Positions 18,513-27,351 of a DNA stretch of 64,000 bases are shown here, one piece after another. The stretch comes from Chloroflexota bacterium (GTDB lineage Bacteria > Chloroflexota > Anaerolineae > UBA4142), in the NCBI GenBank assembly GCA_023381515.1, contig JAMCQI010000019.1, forward strand, positions 1 to 64,000, in the 5' to 3' direction. The position numbers and the translations under genes are program-made. Every line of letters begins with the position of its first letter. Positions within the stretch are counted from its first letter, which is position 1. Under the pieces are notes generated by a model, which saw nothing but the letters and a program-made list of their open reading frames with translations, was not told the origin of the DNA and made no database searches.

Positions 18513-18742
18513 GCTCAAAGATGCAGGGCTGTTGCAAACTCTCTTGACAAGGCTTGTCGTCACTGCGAGGAGGTCGCAGACACCGCGGGTCGCTAGACCC
18601 CGCGACCCTGGCGGGGTGCCAGCGGCGCGGTTTCTGCCGACGAAGCAGTCTCATCTTCGGCAGGGTGAGATTGCTTCGGCCAAAATTCGGCCTCGCAATG
18701 ACACACGAGGGTGACTTCGCAACAGCCCTGCTCAAAGATGCA
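18513..18742. mobile_element. MITE-like palindromic element with terminal inverted and direct repeats
   Basis: Ends are 12-bp perfect inverted repeats (cagggctgttgc 18524-18535 and gcaacagccctg 18719-18730). A 13-bp direct repeat, gctcaaagatgca, occurs at 18513-18525 and 18730-18742. The interior is itself an imperfect palindrome: gtcactgcgagg.. and cgaagcagtctcatc on one side, gagattgcttcgg.. and cctcgcaatgaca on the other. That inner unit resembles the tcattgcgag/cgaagcaatct repeats found in many bacterial genomes. There is no transposase inside. Confidence 0.7.
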
Positions 18743-18882
18743 AGGGGCATTGAAAAAAGCGGGCAACAGATGTAGAATCAAGTTAACAGCTGCGCAGGCT
18801 TGACCACGCGGCTGAAAAAATAGAAAAACCCGCTCAACGCACAGGACCTCAGGACAACACATCTTATCATGGAGAAGAGGAC

Positions 18883-19683
18883 ATGGACACACAGAGGATC
18901 GAGGAGCGTGTAAGTTTGAGGGGCAAGACAGCAGTCGTAGTAGGTGGTGGCACGCCGATCGGTCGTGCCGTTGCCGAAGGATTGGCCGATACGGGTGCAG
19001 CAGTGTTGCTGGTCGCCGATAGTGATTGGGAAGAAGCGAAGGAGATGGTGAATCGCATCAGGGCGGAAGGGGGCAAGGCGCGGGCCCTGTGGGCGGACCC
19101 ACACGATGCGGAAGATGCCGAACGAGTGGCTCAATCCGCCGTAGAGTACTTTGGTGGTCTGGACATCTTGGTGAACAACTATTGCAATCCATCTCTGGCG
19201 TCGACCGTGTCGCGCCAGGCAATGAACGAGAACTTGAAAGCCATCGACCTGTACAGCCGCGCCGCGGCCCAGCGGATGATTTCGGCTCGCCGCGGCGGCC
19301 ACATTATCAACCTGGCCTGGATGGAAGAACCGCAAGCCTACGCATCGCCGATTCCATTACCGCGAAATAACATCGCTTTTGTGAGCAAGAGATTGGCTTT
19401 GGATCTGGCTCCCTACAAAATCAATGTGAATGCTTTGAGCCCCGGCTCCATTCAGGCGCCGGACGCGCAGATGCAAGCGGCTGGTCTCACATCTGAGGGG
19501 ACCTCGGTGACCGAGAATCGCGGCGCCGTCAGCCGGCCCGCGCTTTCTGTGCCTCCTTCTACGGTGGGAGTGGAGCCGGAGGATGTCACGACGGTGGTGC
19601 TTTTCCTTTTGAGTGAGGCCGCCGAGAACATCACCGGCCAACTGGTCGTTCTCGACGGAGAGTATCGCCCCGCCCGCGGGTGA
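18883..19683 (+). CDS. SDR family protein lacking the catalytic tyrosine
   Basis: A 266-residue short-chain dehydrogenase/reductase fold. The cofactor loop GGGTPIGRA (residues 21-29) and NPGS-like NALSPGSI are present. The active site is not: the usual YxxxK reads A-F-V-S-K (Ala 165, Lys 169), the catalytic Ser is not seen in IINLAWME, and NNAG is NNYC. It may bind nucleotide without reducing a substrate. The start ATG 18883 is preceded by a GGAGAAGAGG-like site. Confidence 0.8.
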   Translation: MDTQRIEERVSLRGKTAVVVGGGTPIGRAVAEGLADTGAAVLLVADSDWEEAKEMVNRIRAEGGKARALWADPHDAEDAERVAQSAVEYFGGLDILVNNYCNPSLASTVSRQAMNENLKAIDLYSRAAAQRMISARRGGHIINLAWMEEPQAYASPIPLPRNNIAFVSKRLALDLAPYKINVNALSPGSIQAPDAQMQAAGLTSEGTSVTENRGAVSRPALSVPPSTVGVEPEDVTTVVLFLLSEAAENITGQLVVLDGEYRPARG

Positions 19684-19719
19684 GAGCAGTTGCAGAGGAA
19701 AACGAGGGAGGTAAGAAAT

Positions 19720-20031
19720 ATGGCTAGGGCCACGTGGAAACCTGCCACCGAACACGGCAAATTGAGTGCACAATACCAGAAGAAACTACCGGACAGCGTC
19801 TTTGCTTTCCCAAAGGAGCGCAAAGAGCCGCTGACCGACGCGCGCCACGTCCAGGACGCACTCGCGCGCTTTGATCAGGTGAAGGGAGTATCCCCGACCG
19901 AGCGCCAGCTGGCCTTTGCGAATATCAAAAAGGCCGCCGGTTACTATGGTCTGAACGTGGAAGAAAAGAGCTGGCACGCGCTCGGTAAAAAACCGCACAC
20001 CAAAAACCCGGACCATCCGCATCGCAGATAA
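19720..20031 (+). CDS. Small basic protein, DUF6582-like
   Basis: A 103-residue protein with GGGAGG before ATG 19720. The core LPDSVFAFPKERKEPLTDA.HV..ALARFDQV followed by a helical segment (ERQLAFANIKKAA) matches my memory of the DUF6582 family found in phage and actinobacterial genomes. The function is unknown. It follows the atypical SDR by 36 bases. Confidence 0.6.
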   Translation: MARATWKPATEHGKLSAQYQKKLPDSVFAFPKERKEPLTDARHVQDALARFDQVKGVSPTERQLAFANIKKAAGYYGLNVEEKSWHALGKKPHTKNPDHPHRR

Positions 20032-20186
20032 AAGGCGGAGGCAAGTCCCCAAGACTTGAAGTCTGAAGCGAGAGTCCGAACGCGGACCACTGCATACACG
20101 AAAAATAAAACGGCAGTGGCCCGCGTTCTATTATTAGGCAAACAGACTGCGGAACCATCTATCTCCAGAGAAATGATCGAGAACAC

Positions 20187-20603
20187 ATGTTTGAACTTGG
20201 TTATTCCCTTTCAAGTGAAGAGCAGCGTCCCAACGATCTGATACATTTCGCAGAGCGAGCGGAGCAGGTGGGCTTTACATTCGCGCTCATCTCGGACCAT
20301 TTACACCCATGGCTTGACAAGCAGGGTAACAGCCCATTCGCTTGGAGCGTTCTGGGAGGGATTGCGCACGCCACGCGCTGCTTGCGCGTGGGCACAGGCG
20401 TGACCTGCCCCTCCTTCCGCTATCATCCGGGCATTATTGCCCAGGCGGCTGCGACGATAGGCTCGATGATACCGGGGCGATTTTTTCTCGGCGTCGGCAC
20501 CGGCGAGAACCTCAACGAACATCTCTTTGGCGACAAATGGCCGCCTGTCGAGGTACGTCAGAAGATGTTGAACGAGGCGGTCGAGGTCATCCGCTTGTTG
20601 TGA
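20187..20603 (+). pseudogene. Truncated F420-type LLM oxidoreductase (N-terminal 138 residues)
   Basis: The frame reads like the N-terminal 40 percent of F420-dependent glucose-6-phosphate dehydrogenase relatives: GYSLSSEEQ, FALISDHLHPWLDKQG, SVLGGIAHATRCLRVGTGVT, GRFFLGVGTGENLNEH and WPPVEVRQKMLNEAVEVIRLL. It then stops at TGA 20601-20603 where the family continues with about 180 more residues. No continuation is visible in any frame before the next gene, so the rest is deleted rather than frameshifted. Confidence 0.75.
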
Positions 20604-20680
20604 CTGGCCGCCAAAATGAAATGATCCCGTCGGCGGCGCGGTTGTTTCTTTTAGTTGTGGGAGGGGGTAAAACGCCCTTT

Positions 20681-21196
20681 TTACACCTTCCTCCCCACAA
20701 ACACCCCCTTCACCCGCTCCCCGTCATCCCGCTCCTCCCAGTGCACCGTAATCATTCCTTGAAATAGAACAGAGACGTCGCTCCCACTCATCCGGTAGAT
20801 CGGCGGGAAATCCGGACGGTACTTGCCGTCCTCCATCGTATACGTTTCGAGGAACAGGGTGCCGCCGGGCCGGAGGAACCTCGCGAGGTCGAGAGGCGGC
20901 TTGAAAAAGGTGCATACAATCGTCTCGAACGAGCTCTCTGGAAACGGGAGCGCCTCAGCGTCTGCGACCACGCGCGCTCCCGTTGCGCGTCGCATCGCCA
21001 CATCGGAAATGTCAACTAGGATAACTGACCAACCGCTCAGGAGGTCGGCATTCCGTCCCAGCCCCGCACCAAGGTCGAGCGCGCGCCCGCCGCGTAGGAG
21101 ATGGACATATTCCCCCAACCTCGTATGTGACTCTGGACGTTCGCTTCTTGCCCGATATCTCTCGTTCCACCGTCTGCGATCTTGTTCCGCCGACAT
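20681..21196 (-). CDS. Class I SAM-dependent methyltransferase
   Basis: About 171 residues from ATG at 21196 (an in-frame GTG at 21205 is less likely; AGAGGTGAGG precedes the ATG). Motif I is ALDLGAGLGRNADLL, motif II an LVDIS strand end, and LRPGGTLFLETY is the post-motif strand. The short size and RWNERY start fit tellurite-resistance TehB-like or thiopurine-type methyltransferases. The substrate is unknown. It is on the opposite strand to its neighbours. Confidence 0.8.
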   Translation of the reverse strand: MSAEQDRRRWNERYRARSERPESHTRLGEYVHLLRGGRALDLGAGLGRNADLLSGWSVILVDISDVAMRRATGARVVADAEALPFPESSFETIVCTFFKPPLDLARFLRPGGTLFLETYTMEDGKYRPDFPPIYRMSGSDVSVLFQGMITVHWEERDDGERVKGVFVGRKV

Positions 21197-21252
21197 AGGC
21201 CTCACCTCTAGCCGCGAGTATAGCCGCTACCCCGCGTCCGCGTCAACCCCGT

Positions 21253-21308
21253 CTCATCTCTATCACGCATCACGCTTCATGAATCACGCTTCATGAATCA
21301 CGTTTTCT
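21253..21308. repeat. 14-bp (2 x 7) tandem repeat
   Basis: Units of atcacgc and ttcatga alternate: atcacgcttcatga occurs twice, then atcacgt, preceded by atcacgc. It lies between the methyltransferase start and the CtaG remnant. Confidence 0.65.
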
Positions 21309-21409
21309 GTTCTCTCGCCTACTCCTCTGTCCTCCGTGTAACAACCTCCCGTTCCGCACGTTCGATATCATAAGCTGACGAGAATACTCCTCGGCCCACA
21401 GATCGAACG

Positions 21410-21739
21410 ATGAAAGCTCCCTCGCGTATACCGGCACGAGGATTGGCGGATGGGATCGGCGAGCGCGTCACCCGGGTGACGAGGCGGGAAGACAACGCGA
21501 CTAGGCGCGTCGCCCACGGGCGTGCGGCGGCTCTTGCGGCAGCCTTGGTCCTCCTCTTTATCGCCCTCGACTTCCCCGTGAACGCGCTCGCGAACGACCT
21601 CTGGTGGGGGCATACGCTCCAGCATCTTTTCTTGTTCGCGGCGGCGCCTATTCTTCTCGATCTATTTCTTTTGGTCGCGCAGGCTCCCGCGGTCACTTGG
21701 AGCGACAGCCCGGGTTCCCCCGGAGCTTCCACCCCATAG
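21410..21739 (+). pseudogene. Fragment of a CtaG/caa3 oxidase assembly factor
   Basis: Within this frame [29 protein letters not shown] followed by AAPILLD (about 21548-21665) matches the conserved helix region of the caa3 assembly family CtaG, which normally has six or seven helices and about 250 residues. Only this one region remains; the flanks do not look like the family. I read it as a decayed copy. An intact copy elsewhere would be expected because the oxidase genes at the start of the window look functional. Confidence 0.6.
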
Positions 21740-21833
21740 GGATTGGGGTCATCCTCGGCCATTCTTATCGTTAAACAATTATGAATCGACAGGGCCCTTT
21801 CTCACCTGGGAAGACGTATTCCGAAAGCTAGAG

Positions 21834-22496
21834 ATGCAGGATCCCATGAGCATTTACCGTAATCGGACTGATGCGGGTTTGTATCTGGCCACCAGGTTGG
21901 CCGGCTATGCCAATCGAAGAGATGTGCTCGTGCTTGGCCTCCCGCGCGGGGGCGTTCCGGTTGCTTACGAGGTCGCTCAAGCTCTGCACGCGCCTCTCGA
22001 CGTCTTTGTCGTGCGCAAGCTGGGCGTGCCGGGGCACGAGGAACTCGCTATGGGTGCCATTGCGAGCGGCGGTGTGCGGATCCTGAACGAGGACGTTATC
22101 GGAGAATTGCAGATCCCTCCCACCGTCGTCGATCACGTCGCGGACAGGGAGCTGCAGGAGTTGGCGCGCCGCGAGCGCGAGTACCGCGACGATCGTCCTC
22201 CACCGGATGTGCGTGGCCGCATTGTAATTCTCGTAGACGACGGCTTGGCGACGGGGTCGACCATGCGGGCAGCCGTCGCGGCGTTGCGCGAACTCAACCC
22301 GGCGTCCATCGTAGTCGCCGTTCCAACCGGCTCGGCCGAAGCGTGCAATGAGCTCGCGGCGGAGGCGGATCAGGTCGTGTGCGGGACGATCCCAGAACCC
22401 TTTTACGGTGTCGGGATGTGGTATCAGGATTTCTCGCAGACGACCGACGAAGAGGTCCACAAGCTCTTGAAAGAGGCCGTTCATGCCGAGGCGTAG
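21834..22496 (+). CDS. Phosphoribosyltransferase-family protein
   Basis: A 220-residue protein (ATG 21834; ATG 21846, behind an AGGA, is an equal candidate). The PRPP-binding loop is [19 protein letters not shown] and an early [10 protein letters not shown] loop precedes it. [20 protein letters not shown] is typical of the stand-alone family often found next to hydrolases like the one at 22952. This suggests a common operon, though the substrate of this family is not established. Confidence 0.85.
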   Translation: MQDPMSIYRNRTDAGLYLATRLAGYANRRDVLVLGLPRGGVPVAYEVAQALHAPLDVFVVRKLGVPGHEELAMGAIASGGVRILNEDVIGELQIPPTVVDHVADRELQELARREREYRDDRPPPDVRGRIVILVDDGLATGSTMRAAVAALRELNPASIVVAVPTGSAEACNELAAEADQVVCGTIPEPFYGVGMWYQDFSQTTDEEVHKLLKEAVHAEA

Positions 22497-22550
22497 GTGA
22501 TGTCTCTATGCTTCGGTCCGTCGACGCGGTCTTACAGTATAAGGAGAATC

Positions 22551-22919
22551 ATGGCAAGGCAAGAAGTGATGCACGAACAATGGTCACAGTTTCTGGACAA
22601 CTTTAGCCGCCAGCACGAGGGCTGGCTCGCTACCCTCGAGATCACTGGGCCGAACGTTGGAAACAAGATCGAAACCAAAGATCTGCCGTTTCGTGGGATC
22701 ACCTACGATCTCAAAGGCAGTAGCCGGAACAATGTTTCCATCTTTATGGCAATCAACGATCAGGAAGACGAGACCCACACCATTACCAATCCCTCCCACA
22801 TTCGTTTTGCCAGTGATCAAGGGATCGACCGCGAGTTGGAGCTAGAGTCGGGCGATGGCGACAGAGCTCTCCTCCGCTTTACGCACCCCATTCGTTCAGA
22901 GTCGGTTGATCGGCTCTAG
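22551..22919 (+). CDS. DUF5335-like small protein
   Basis: A 122-residue protein with AAGGAG before ATG 22551. The pattern (W..FLDNFSRQHEGWLATLE, then a beta-rich section and an ITNPSHIRF segment) resembles DUF5335, small proteins usually beside phosphoribosyltransferase or stress genes. No enzyme motif is visible. Confidence 0.6.
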   Translation: MARQEVMHEQWSQFLDNFSRQHEGWLATLEITGPNVGNKIETKDLPFRGITYDLKGSSRNNVSIFMAINDQEDETHTITNPSHIRFASDQGIDRELELESGDGDRALLRFTHPIRSESVDRL

Positions 22920-22951
22920 CTCCCGGGGTGTAGCCACCAGATGAACGCACC

Positions 22952-23602
22952 ATGACCATGCAAGCAAGCTCCATTCAAATCTCGGCGGCCGAGGTCGTTC
23001 TTGAAGGTAACTTGGACGTCCCGGCTGACGCCCGCGGGATCGTTCTCTTTGCCCATGGGAGTGGCAGCAGCCGGCACAGCCCGCGCAATCGCTACGTGGC
23101 CCAGGTGCTCCAACAAGCCCACCTCGCCACCTTGCTGATGGACCTGCTCACTCCCGACGAGGAAGCCGAAGACGTGATCACGGCGCGCCTGCGCTTTAAC
23201 ATCCTCATGCTCGCCCGGCGTGTGATCGGCGCCACCGACTGGCTGGCGAACAACCCCGCCACGCGTGACCTCCGTATCGGGTATTTTGGAGCCAGTACTG
23301 GGGCGGCTGCGGCACTCGTTGCCGCCGCCGAACGGCCGGGGGCGGTTCACGCGGTCGTTTCGCGCGGCGGTCGTCCCGATCTGGCAGGAGCATCGCTCGC
23401 CCGCGTGCGGGCGCCGACGCTTTTGATCGTCGGTGGCCGTGACCCGGCGGTCATTGACCTCAATCAAGAAGCTCTGGCGAAATTGACCGTGGAAAAACAA
23501 CTCCGCATTGTTCCTGGCGCTACACACCTGTTTGAAGAGCCGGGTGCGCTGGAGCAGGTCGGCACGCTTGCACGGGGCTGGTTCGGCAAGCGCCTGTCCT
23601 GA
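22952..23602 (+). CDS. Alpha/beta hydrolase, dienelactone hydrolase type
   Basis: A 216-residue hydrolase. The nucleophile elbow is GASTGAAAAL (Ser in G-x-S-x-G), VLFAHGSGSSRHSPRN gives the oxyanion loop, GGRDPAVI holds the acid and GATHLFEE the catalytic His. This is the family commonly fused to or paired with the phosphoribosyltransferase at 21834. The substrate is unknown. Confidence 0.85.
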   Translation: MTMQASSIQISAAEVVLEGNLDVPADARGIVLFAHGSGSSRHSPRNRYVAQVLQQAHLATLLMDLLTPDEEAEDVITARLRFNILMLARRVIGATDWLANNPATRDLRIGYFGASTGAAAALVAAAERPGAVHAVVSRGGRPDLAGASLARVRAPTLLIVGGRDPAVIDLNQEALAKLTVEKQLRIVPGATHLFEEPGALEQVGTLARGWFGKRLS

Positions 23603-23807
23603 CCGAGTCGCACGAGGCGGCTTTTTCTGGAATATAAAGCTGGCTCACGCGAACAAGCGGACATAAAAAGCTCAGGAACAAGTAGGTCGAGATTTGTCGG
23701 ATTGGTAGGGTAATACCCCATAGTCAGTAGGTTCTGTATGTGCCATACTAAATTGACGCATTCTGAACTGAGTATGGGGAATGCCCTGCTGTCGGGGGCA
23801 TGTGCGG
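23603..23807. other. Intergenic stretch
   Basis: About 200 bases without a convincing gene, hairpin or promoter. Confidence 0.4.
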
Positions 23808-24692
23808 ATGAGAGATGTTTTTGACCTTTTCAAGGATACGTTCGAGTCGTGGAATAAAGACAATGCGCAACGGTTGGGTGCGGCGCTGTCCTACTACACG
23901 GTCTTCTCGTTAGGCCCACTTCTCATCATCATGATCGCGCTGGTTGGGTTGATCTTCGGGCGCGCGGCCGTCCAGGGGATGATCGTGAATCAGGTGCAAG
24001 GGTTGGTCGGATCGCAAGGTGCTCGGTTCGTCCAGACGGCGATCGCGAGCGCATACAACCCCGGCGAGGGCATCATTGCGGCGGTTATCGGCGTCGTCAC
24101 GTTGATTCTGGGTGCCCTGGGCATTTTCGGTGAGCTCCAGGGTTCCCTGAACACGATTTGGGGAGTTCAACTCAAGCCTAGTGCAGGCTGGCGCGGAATG
24201 ATTCAGCAGCGCTTACTCTCCTTTGCGATGGTTCTAGCGGTAGGCTTTTTGCTCCTCGTTTCCCTCGTCGCAAGCGCTGCTCTTTCGGCTTTTAGCGGCT
24301 ATCTCGGTTCGTTCTTGCCCATGTCAGCGACAGTTTTGCAGGGGTTTTACTTTTTCTTTTCGCTCGTCGTCATCACGATCCTGTTTGCGTTAATCTTCAA
24401 GTACTTGCCCGATGCCGAGATTGCGTGGCGGAACGTCTGGGTTGGCGCCGCCATCACGGCGCTCTTGTTCACGGTTGGCAAGTACGTCCTTGGTCTCTAT
24501 TTGGGACAGAGCCGGATCATTTCTGCTTACGGAGCGGCCGGGTCGGTCATCATCATTCTGGTGTGGGTTTACTATTCGGCGCAGATTCTCTTTTTCGGAG
24601 CCGAGTTCACCCAGGCGTTCGCGAAACGGTATGGAAAGGGAATCGTCCCGGCTCCCAATGCCGAACGTATCATCAAAGAGGTTCACGCCTAA
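23808..24692 (+). CDS. YihY/BrkB family membrane protein
   Basis: About 294 residues from ATG 23808; an upstream ATG at 23781 adds nine residues without family similarity. Six membrane helices are visible, beginning with the family's RLGAALSYYTVFSLGPLLI helix and including GALGIFGELQGSLNTIWGV and the late AYGAAGSVIIILVWVYYSAQILFFGAEF. The family was once annotated as ribonuclease BN but is now regarded as a transporter-like envelope protein of unknown role. Confidence 0.9.
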   Translation: MRDVFDLFKDTFESWNKDNAQRLGAALSYYTVFSLGPLLIIMIALVGLIFGRAAVQGMIVNQVQGLVGSQGARFVQTAIASAYNPGEGIIAAVIGVVTLILGALGIFGELQGSLNTIWGVQLKPSAGWRGMIQQRLLSFAMVLAVGFLLLVSLVASAALSAFSGYLGSFLPMSATVLQGFYFFFSLVVITILFALIFKYLPDAEIAWRNVWVGAAITALLFTVGKYVLGLYLGQSRIISAYGAAGSVIIILVWVYYSAQILFFGAEFTQAFAKRYGKGIVPAPNAERIIKEVHA

Positions 24693-25709
24693 TCTGGGTT
24701 CAACCAGTCATTCTGAGCGCTCATCCATTGAGGACGGGAGGGACCAACCCGAACCCGTCAAGTGTACGGGCGCAATTTCAACTATCGTCATGAACACATC
24801 TTCGCCCGCCGCTCGAACTGCAAGTCCTCGCGACCTGTGCCCGGGCGCGGGGGCTCCGGTTCACGCCGGAAGATATAGTCCTGGCCTGCCATGGCATCTA
24901 TACCGAACTGACGAGCCTCAAGGCGAGCACGACCAAGAACTGATGAGTTGATGCGTCAATGACTTGCCAAGTAGTGCTCAGAGCTGGCTCTCCATCCCAC
25001 CCAGCCGGGCGTATCCATATTCGGCTAATGTACGTTACTATATTAAAGTCATCCCACGCTTGGCTAGCTGCCGCTGGTTCATCGGCCCCATCGGGTTCGA
25101 AAGCAAGCGTCGCCTTTAGGCCGCGCGGTGCCTGCTCGTTTCAAGCCTCGCCCCCAAGACCGGTTTTTTGATCGCGACAAAAGCGTTCGCTTGGGGAACG
25201 CCGGTCGTCGCTTTTCAATCCGCGGCGCTCGCCAAAATTGTCGAAAACGGACGGTTCGGCTTTCTGGTCGATAGGGCAGAGGAGATGGCCGAGGCCACCC
25301 CGGCCGCCTCTGCTCTGAATCCCGATCTGTGCCGGACGGTCGCCCGAGTATGTTTTTCTTCGCAAGAGATGATCAGACACCATTTTCAGTCATACAGTGG
25401 ATTGCTGCATGGGGGTTAGCGCACGTCTCTTTGATATTGGACGTCCCCTTTACCGGCAAAACGAACACCTCTGCTCGGAATTCCCGCGTCCATGCGTATC
25501 TCGGCAGCTTTGCTCACGAAATGGAACGGGCCAGTCCCGGCCCGCTGATTACTAAAGCCATCCCGCAAGCCATTTGCGAGCGCAGCCGAGAACATGACTT
25601 GATGCGCGGCCAGGAGGGAAAGATGTGATTAGCGGCGCGCATGGCCGTGAGATTAATCGAATGCTAGTTTCACAAACACATCTCTGCAAAGCGGAGAAAG
25701 AGAGAGAAC
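24693..25709. other. About 1 kb of decayed sequence
   Basis: No intact gene. The only recognisable coding trace is the glycosyltransferase fragment at 25168-25419. A short uninterrupted frame near 24800-24940 (reading RFTPEDIVLACHGIYTEL) looks protein-like but I cannot assign it. Confidence 0.5.
25168..25419 (+). pseudogene. C-terminal fragment of a GT4 glycosyltransferase
   Basis: The reading frame has AWGTPVVAFQSAALAKIVE, then NGRFGFLVD and EEMAEA, ending with a (R/K)xxFSxxxMxxxY-like tail. This is the donor-binding C-terminal end of GT-B glycosyltransferases. The acceptor domain and most of the Rossmann domain are absent. Confidence 0.6.
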
Positions 25710-26072
25710 ATGTCTAGAATCGAAAGGGAGTATCGCGGGGAGCAAGATCGCGATCCCCAGGAACTGATCGAGAGATTTCTGAATTCCGGTCACTATACCC
25801 CGTTTGACAAAGCCGTGCGAGCTGAAGCCAAAGCGCGCTCCGTGAAATCGGACGGCAAAAGGCCCAGAGCGGCCGAAAAGGAGCATGCGAGCCACTCCGA
25901 CTTGCCCATCCCGGAGCATGATGAGCTGACTGTGGAGCAGATCGTTCCCAAGCTCATTTTCCTTTCGCGCTCACAGGTGCGTGCCCTCTTGAGCCATGAG
26001 CAAAAGCACAAGCGCCGCCCGGAGGTCGTCAAAGCGCTGGCCGAAAGGCTGAAAGACAAAGTGCCCGCCTAG
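25710..26072 (+). CDS. Unknown small charged protein (DUF8129-like C-terminus)
   Basis: A 120-residue protein with AGAGAGAGA before ATG 25710. The first half is charged and low-complexity. The second half (LPIPEHDELTVEQIVPKLIFLSRSQ..ALLSHEQKHKRRPEVVKAL) resembles a short helical domain, DUF8129 in my recollection, found at the end of many actinobacterial and Chloroflexota proteins of unknown function. The lipase gene starts 3 bases later. Confidence 0.6.
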   Translation: MSRIEREYRGEQDRDPQELIERFLNSGHYTPFDKAVRAEAKARSVKSDGKRPRAAEKEHASHSDLPIPEHDELTVEQIVPKLIFLSRSQVRALLSHEQKHKRRPEVVKALAERLKDKVPA

Positions 26073-26075
26073 CGG

Positions 26076-27149
26076 ATGCGGCAGCGGTCGATGATCTCTC
26101 TTCCGATTATCCTCATTCACGGTTTCAATGGCGCTCCATCCAACTGGACCGGCCCCGAAGACCGTTTCCCCGAATTTCTCGCCGCGCATGGGTACGATCC
26201 TGCGCTGATTCGCGTGTTTGATTATGGGTCGTACGAGTACGAGGGCAAGCTCCGCTACAACAACCTGGGCGATATTCGCGAGATTGCCCATCGTCTTGAC
26301 GAAGCCGGTTCGCCGGATCCGGTGGTGCGGAGTGCCGCCGTGGACGCGCTCAGCCGGGACAGCATCGCGCGAGGGGGACCCTCCAAGGTCACGATCATCG
26401 CACACTCGAGCGGGGGTATCGTTGCCCGGTATTACCTCACGCGCCAAGTCGACGACTGGCTGGGCACCCGCTATCGAGGCAATGTCGAGCGAGTCATATT
26501 CCTTGGAACACCGCACCATGGCGTGGACGTCGAAGACATTCTGGATCCGTTGCCTAGCAACCTGCTCCTCTACCGTCTGATGATTCGCCTGCATTATCTC
26601 TTCCCGCCGGAATACCACGAACAGGCCCAATCGCTGAACGAGCGTTTCGCCGAATTGCGAAGGATGACCAAGCAGACTTTTCTTCCAGAGCAAGCCTACG
26701 CAGAAACCCCGGCGTTCAGGCAATTGCACCCGGGCAGCGAGCTCTTGGATGACATCAATCATTCTGGTGCCATGCCGCAAGATATCGAGTACTTTAACAT
26801 CATCGGCGACATCCGCGCGGGAGTCCGGATCCAGTGGTTGAACCGGGAGCTGCTGGATCAGGAAAAGAGTTTTGGCGATATGCTTGTCACGACGGAGAGC
26901 TCCGGGTCCATCCCGAACGCATCCTCACAGTGCTTCCCCATCAAACAAGAGCATTGGCTTCAAGTGGATATCGGCCGGCGGATCAGCCGTCTGATTCAGT
27001 TGACTGACGAAGGCGAGCATCCTATTCCTATCCACCGCTGGCTGCGCAGCCTTCCGGCTTCCCGAGAACACATGCTCAGCATCCTGGCAAAGGCAAAGCC
27101 AACCCTTCCGCCGGCCCGTATTCCTGCCGCCACAAGAGCGCGTGCCTAG
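26076..27149 (+). CDS. Lipase-like alpha/beta hydrolase (PGAP1-type fold)
   Basis: A 357-residue hydrolase. The nucleophile is in AHSSGGIVARYYL (about residues 109-121), preceded by ILIHGFNGAPSNW, the oxyanion strand. VIFLGTPHHGVD is the typical segment of this lipase family. No secretion signal is seen, so it is probably cytoplasmic. The start could be ATG 26076 or ATG 26091. Confidence 0.8.
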   Translation: MRQRSMISLPIILIHGFNGAPSNWTGPEDRFPEFLAAHGYDPALIRVFDYGSYEYEGKLRYNNLGDIREIAHRLDEAGSPDPVVRSAAVDALSRDSIARGGPSKVTIIAHSSGGIVARYYLTRQVDDWLGTRYRGNVERVIFLGTPHHGVDVEDILDPLPSNLLLYRLMIRLHYLFPPEYHEQAQSLNERFAELRRMTKQTFLPEQAYAETPAFRQLHPGSELLDDINHSGAMPQDIEYFNIIGDIRAGVRIQWLNRELLDQEKSFGDMLVTTESSGSIPNASSQCFPIKQEHWLQVDIGRRISRLIQLTDEGEHPIPIHRWLRSLPASREHMLSILAKAKPTLPPARIPAATRARA

Positions 27150-27167
27150 TCCTTGTTGCAGATTCGT

Positions 27168-27196
27168 TTGACAGCCGCTGGGCCATGTGATATATA
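27168..27196 (+). promoter_or_regulatory. Strong sigma70-type promoter of the acetyltransferase leader
   Basis: TTGACA at 27168-27173, a 17-bp spacer and TATATA at 27191-27196. The predicted start of transcription is about 27203, which is 244 bases ahead of the acetyltransferase start codon. Confidence 0.75.
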
Positions 27197-27232
27197 TTGA
27201 AATCGTAAGATCCGGAAAGGGGACACACTCGG

Positions 27233-27292
27233 GTGAACAACTCAGCCTCTCTCGGTTTCGCGCCTTCTCGGAGTGTGCCGGCCGGCCGGTAG
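27233..27292 (+). CDS. Candidate leader peptide, 19 codons
   Basis: GTG 27233 opens a 19-codon frame ending at TAG 27290-27292; the peptide reads MNNSASLGFAPSRSVPAGR. A purine-rich ribosome binding site (ggaaagggg, 27213-27221 or so) lies about ten bases before it. The reading frame sits between a strong promoter and an intrinsic terminator, the layout of translational attenuators. A stem, cacactc 27224-27230 with gagtgtg 27271-27277, spans its start. It has not been tested that this peptide is made. Confidence 0.55.
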   Translation: MNNSASLGFAPSRSVPAGR

Positions 27293-27313
27293 ATAAATCG
27301 GACTGCACCGAGC

Positions 27314-27351
27314 GGCCGTGGGCGCACTCACACCCACGGCCTTTTCTTTCT
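27314..27351 (+). terminator. Intrinsic terminator in the acetyltransferase leader
   Basis: A perfect 9-bp stem (ggccgtggg 27314-27322, cccacggcc 27333-27341) followed by ttttctttct. The 5' arm overlaps cggccg 27313-27318, which can instead pair with cggccg 27283-27288 just before the leader peptide stop codon. The latter would act as an antiterminator. Confidence 0.75.

Noticed and set aside
24412..24951. 179-codon frame overlapping the YihY end
   Set aside because: Mostly a shifted reading of the YihY gene followed by non-coding sequence; Ser/Arg/Pro-rich without family marks.
27203..27351. A known metabolite riboswitch in the acetyltransferase leader
   Set aside because: I compared it by eye with fluoride, guanidine, preQ1, c-di-GMP and THF consensus segments and saw none; the open frame with ribosome binding site fits a peptide attenuator better.
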